Assembly: GCA_902793405.1 (NCBI GenBank) | Contig: CADBDH010000016.1 | Span: 1-54,084 of the forward strand | DNA length: 54,084 nucleotides | Direction: 5' to 3' | Source: an uncultured Bacteroidales bacterium | GTDB taxonomy: Bacteria; Bacteroidota; Bacteroidia; Bacteroidales; Muribaculaceae | In this document: positions 54,084 to 54,084 of the stretch, piece after piece | Numbering within the stretch: position 1 is the stretch's first letter | Layout: every line of letters starts with the position of its first letter | Program-made: the position numbers and the translations under genes | The notes under the pieces: model-generated | The model's input: only the letters and a program-made list of their open reading frames with translations | The model's database searches: none | Told to the model about the DNA's origin: nothing

Positions 54084-54084
54084 G

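Overview
The window reads as chromosomal DNA of an anaerobic member of the Bacteroidales, most like a gut Muribaculaceae or Prevotellaceae species. The support is: (i) repeated upstream elements of the Bacteroidota type, TTTG then about 20 bases then TAnnTTTG, and few Shine-Dalgarno sequences; (ii) families mostly found in this phylum (DUF4293, DUF5686, LysM plus PorT-like barrel, Pif1-type helicase with TPR tail, short T9SS-like C-terminal tails, C-terminal dockerin modules); (iii) anaerobic metabolism (methylmalonyl-CoA enzymes, HydE, flavodiiron protein, Nfn). No rRNA, tRNA, CRISPR array, phage or transposase gene is visible.

Layout. 1-1.4 kb: start of mmdA and all of mce (methylmalonyl-CoA branch), divergent from a small DUF3784 membrane protein. 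1.4-8.7 kb, minus strand: PorT-like barrel and LysM/ligand-binding-like lipid-envelope protein, then dnaG behind a large TPR protein. 8.9-10.7 kb, plus: DUF4293 and the NhaD antiporter. 10.8-14.5 kb, minus: a heterodimeric ABC exporter with one degenerate ATP site. 14.5-15.3 kb: a very AT-rich gap without a convincing gene. 15.3-19.3 kb, minus: Pif1-like helicase-TPR and lepA. 19.4-23.8 kb, plus: a secreted unknown, a transglutaminase-fold protein and hydE. 23.8-27.8 kb, minus: trxA and dnaE. 28.2-33.1 kb, minus: a dockerin-tailed surface protein and a DUF5686 outer-membrane barrel carrying two in-frame palindromic repeats. 33.2-40 kb, plus: GH20 hexosaminidase, a giant amidase-propeller-dockerin protein with a 1.3 kb internal duplication, and a PD40-like propeller. 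40.2-43.8 kb, plus: fprA-nfnA-nfnB redox cluster. 43.8-49.5 kb: a T9SS-tailed secreted protein, NhaC, and a minus-strand group of VanX-like dipeptidase, MBL hydrolase, rsmG and a DUF3298 lipoprotein. 49.6-52.8 kb, plus: CvfB-like S1 protein, GH29 fucosidase, DUF1963 protein. 53.0 kb to the end, minus: C-terminal part of methylmalonyl-CoA mutase large subunit.

How it fits together. The two window ends hold three enzymes of the succinate-propionate route (mutase, epimerase, carboxyl-group transfer/decarboxylation). If MmdA belongs to a Na+-pumping decarboxylase, the two Na+/H+ antiporters (NhaD, NhaC) would work on the same ion gradient. FprA, NfnAB, thioredoxin and HydE form an anaerobic redox set. 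The secreted proteins (GH20, GH29, amidase, dipeptidase, LysM protein) point to use and turnover of host glycans and peptidoglycan. The points most worth a second look are the two repeat elements read through in frame in the DUF5686 gene (with a third copy in the dnaE leader), the dockerin-tailed duplicated amidase, and the promoter-plus-terminator unit in front of it.
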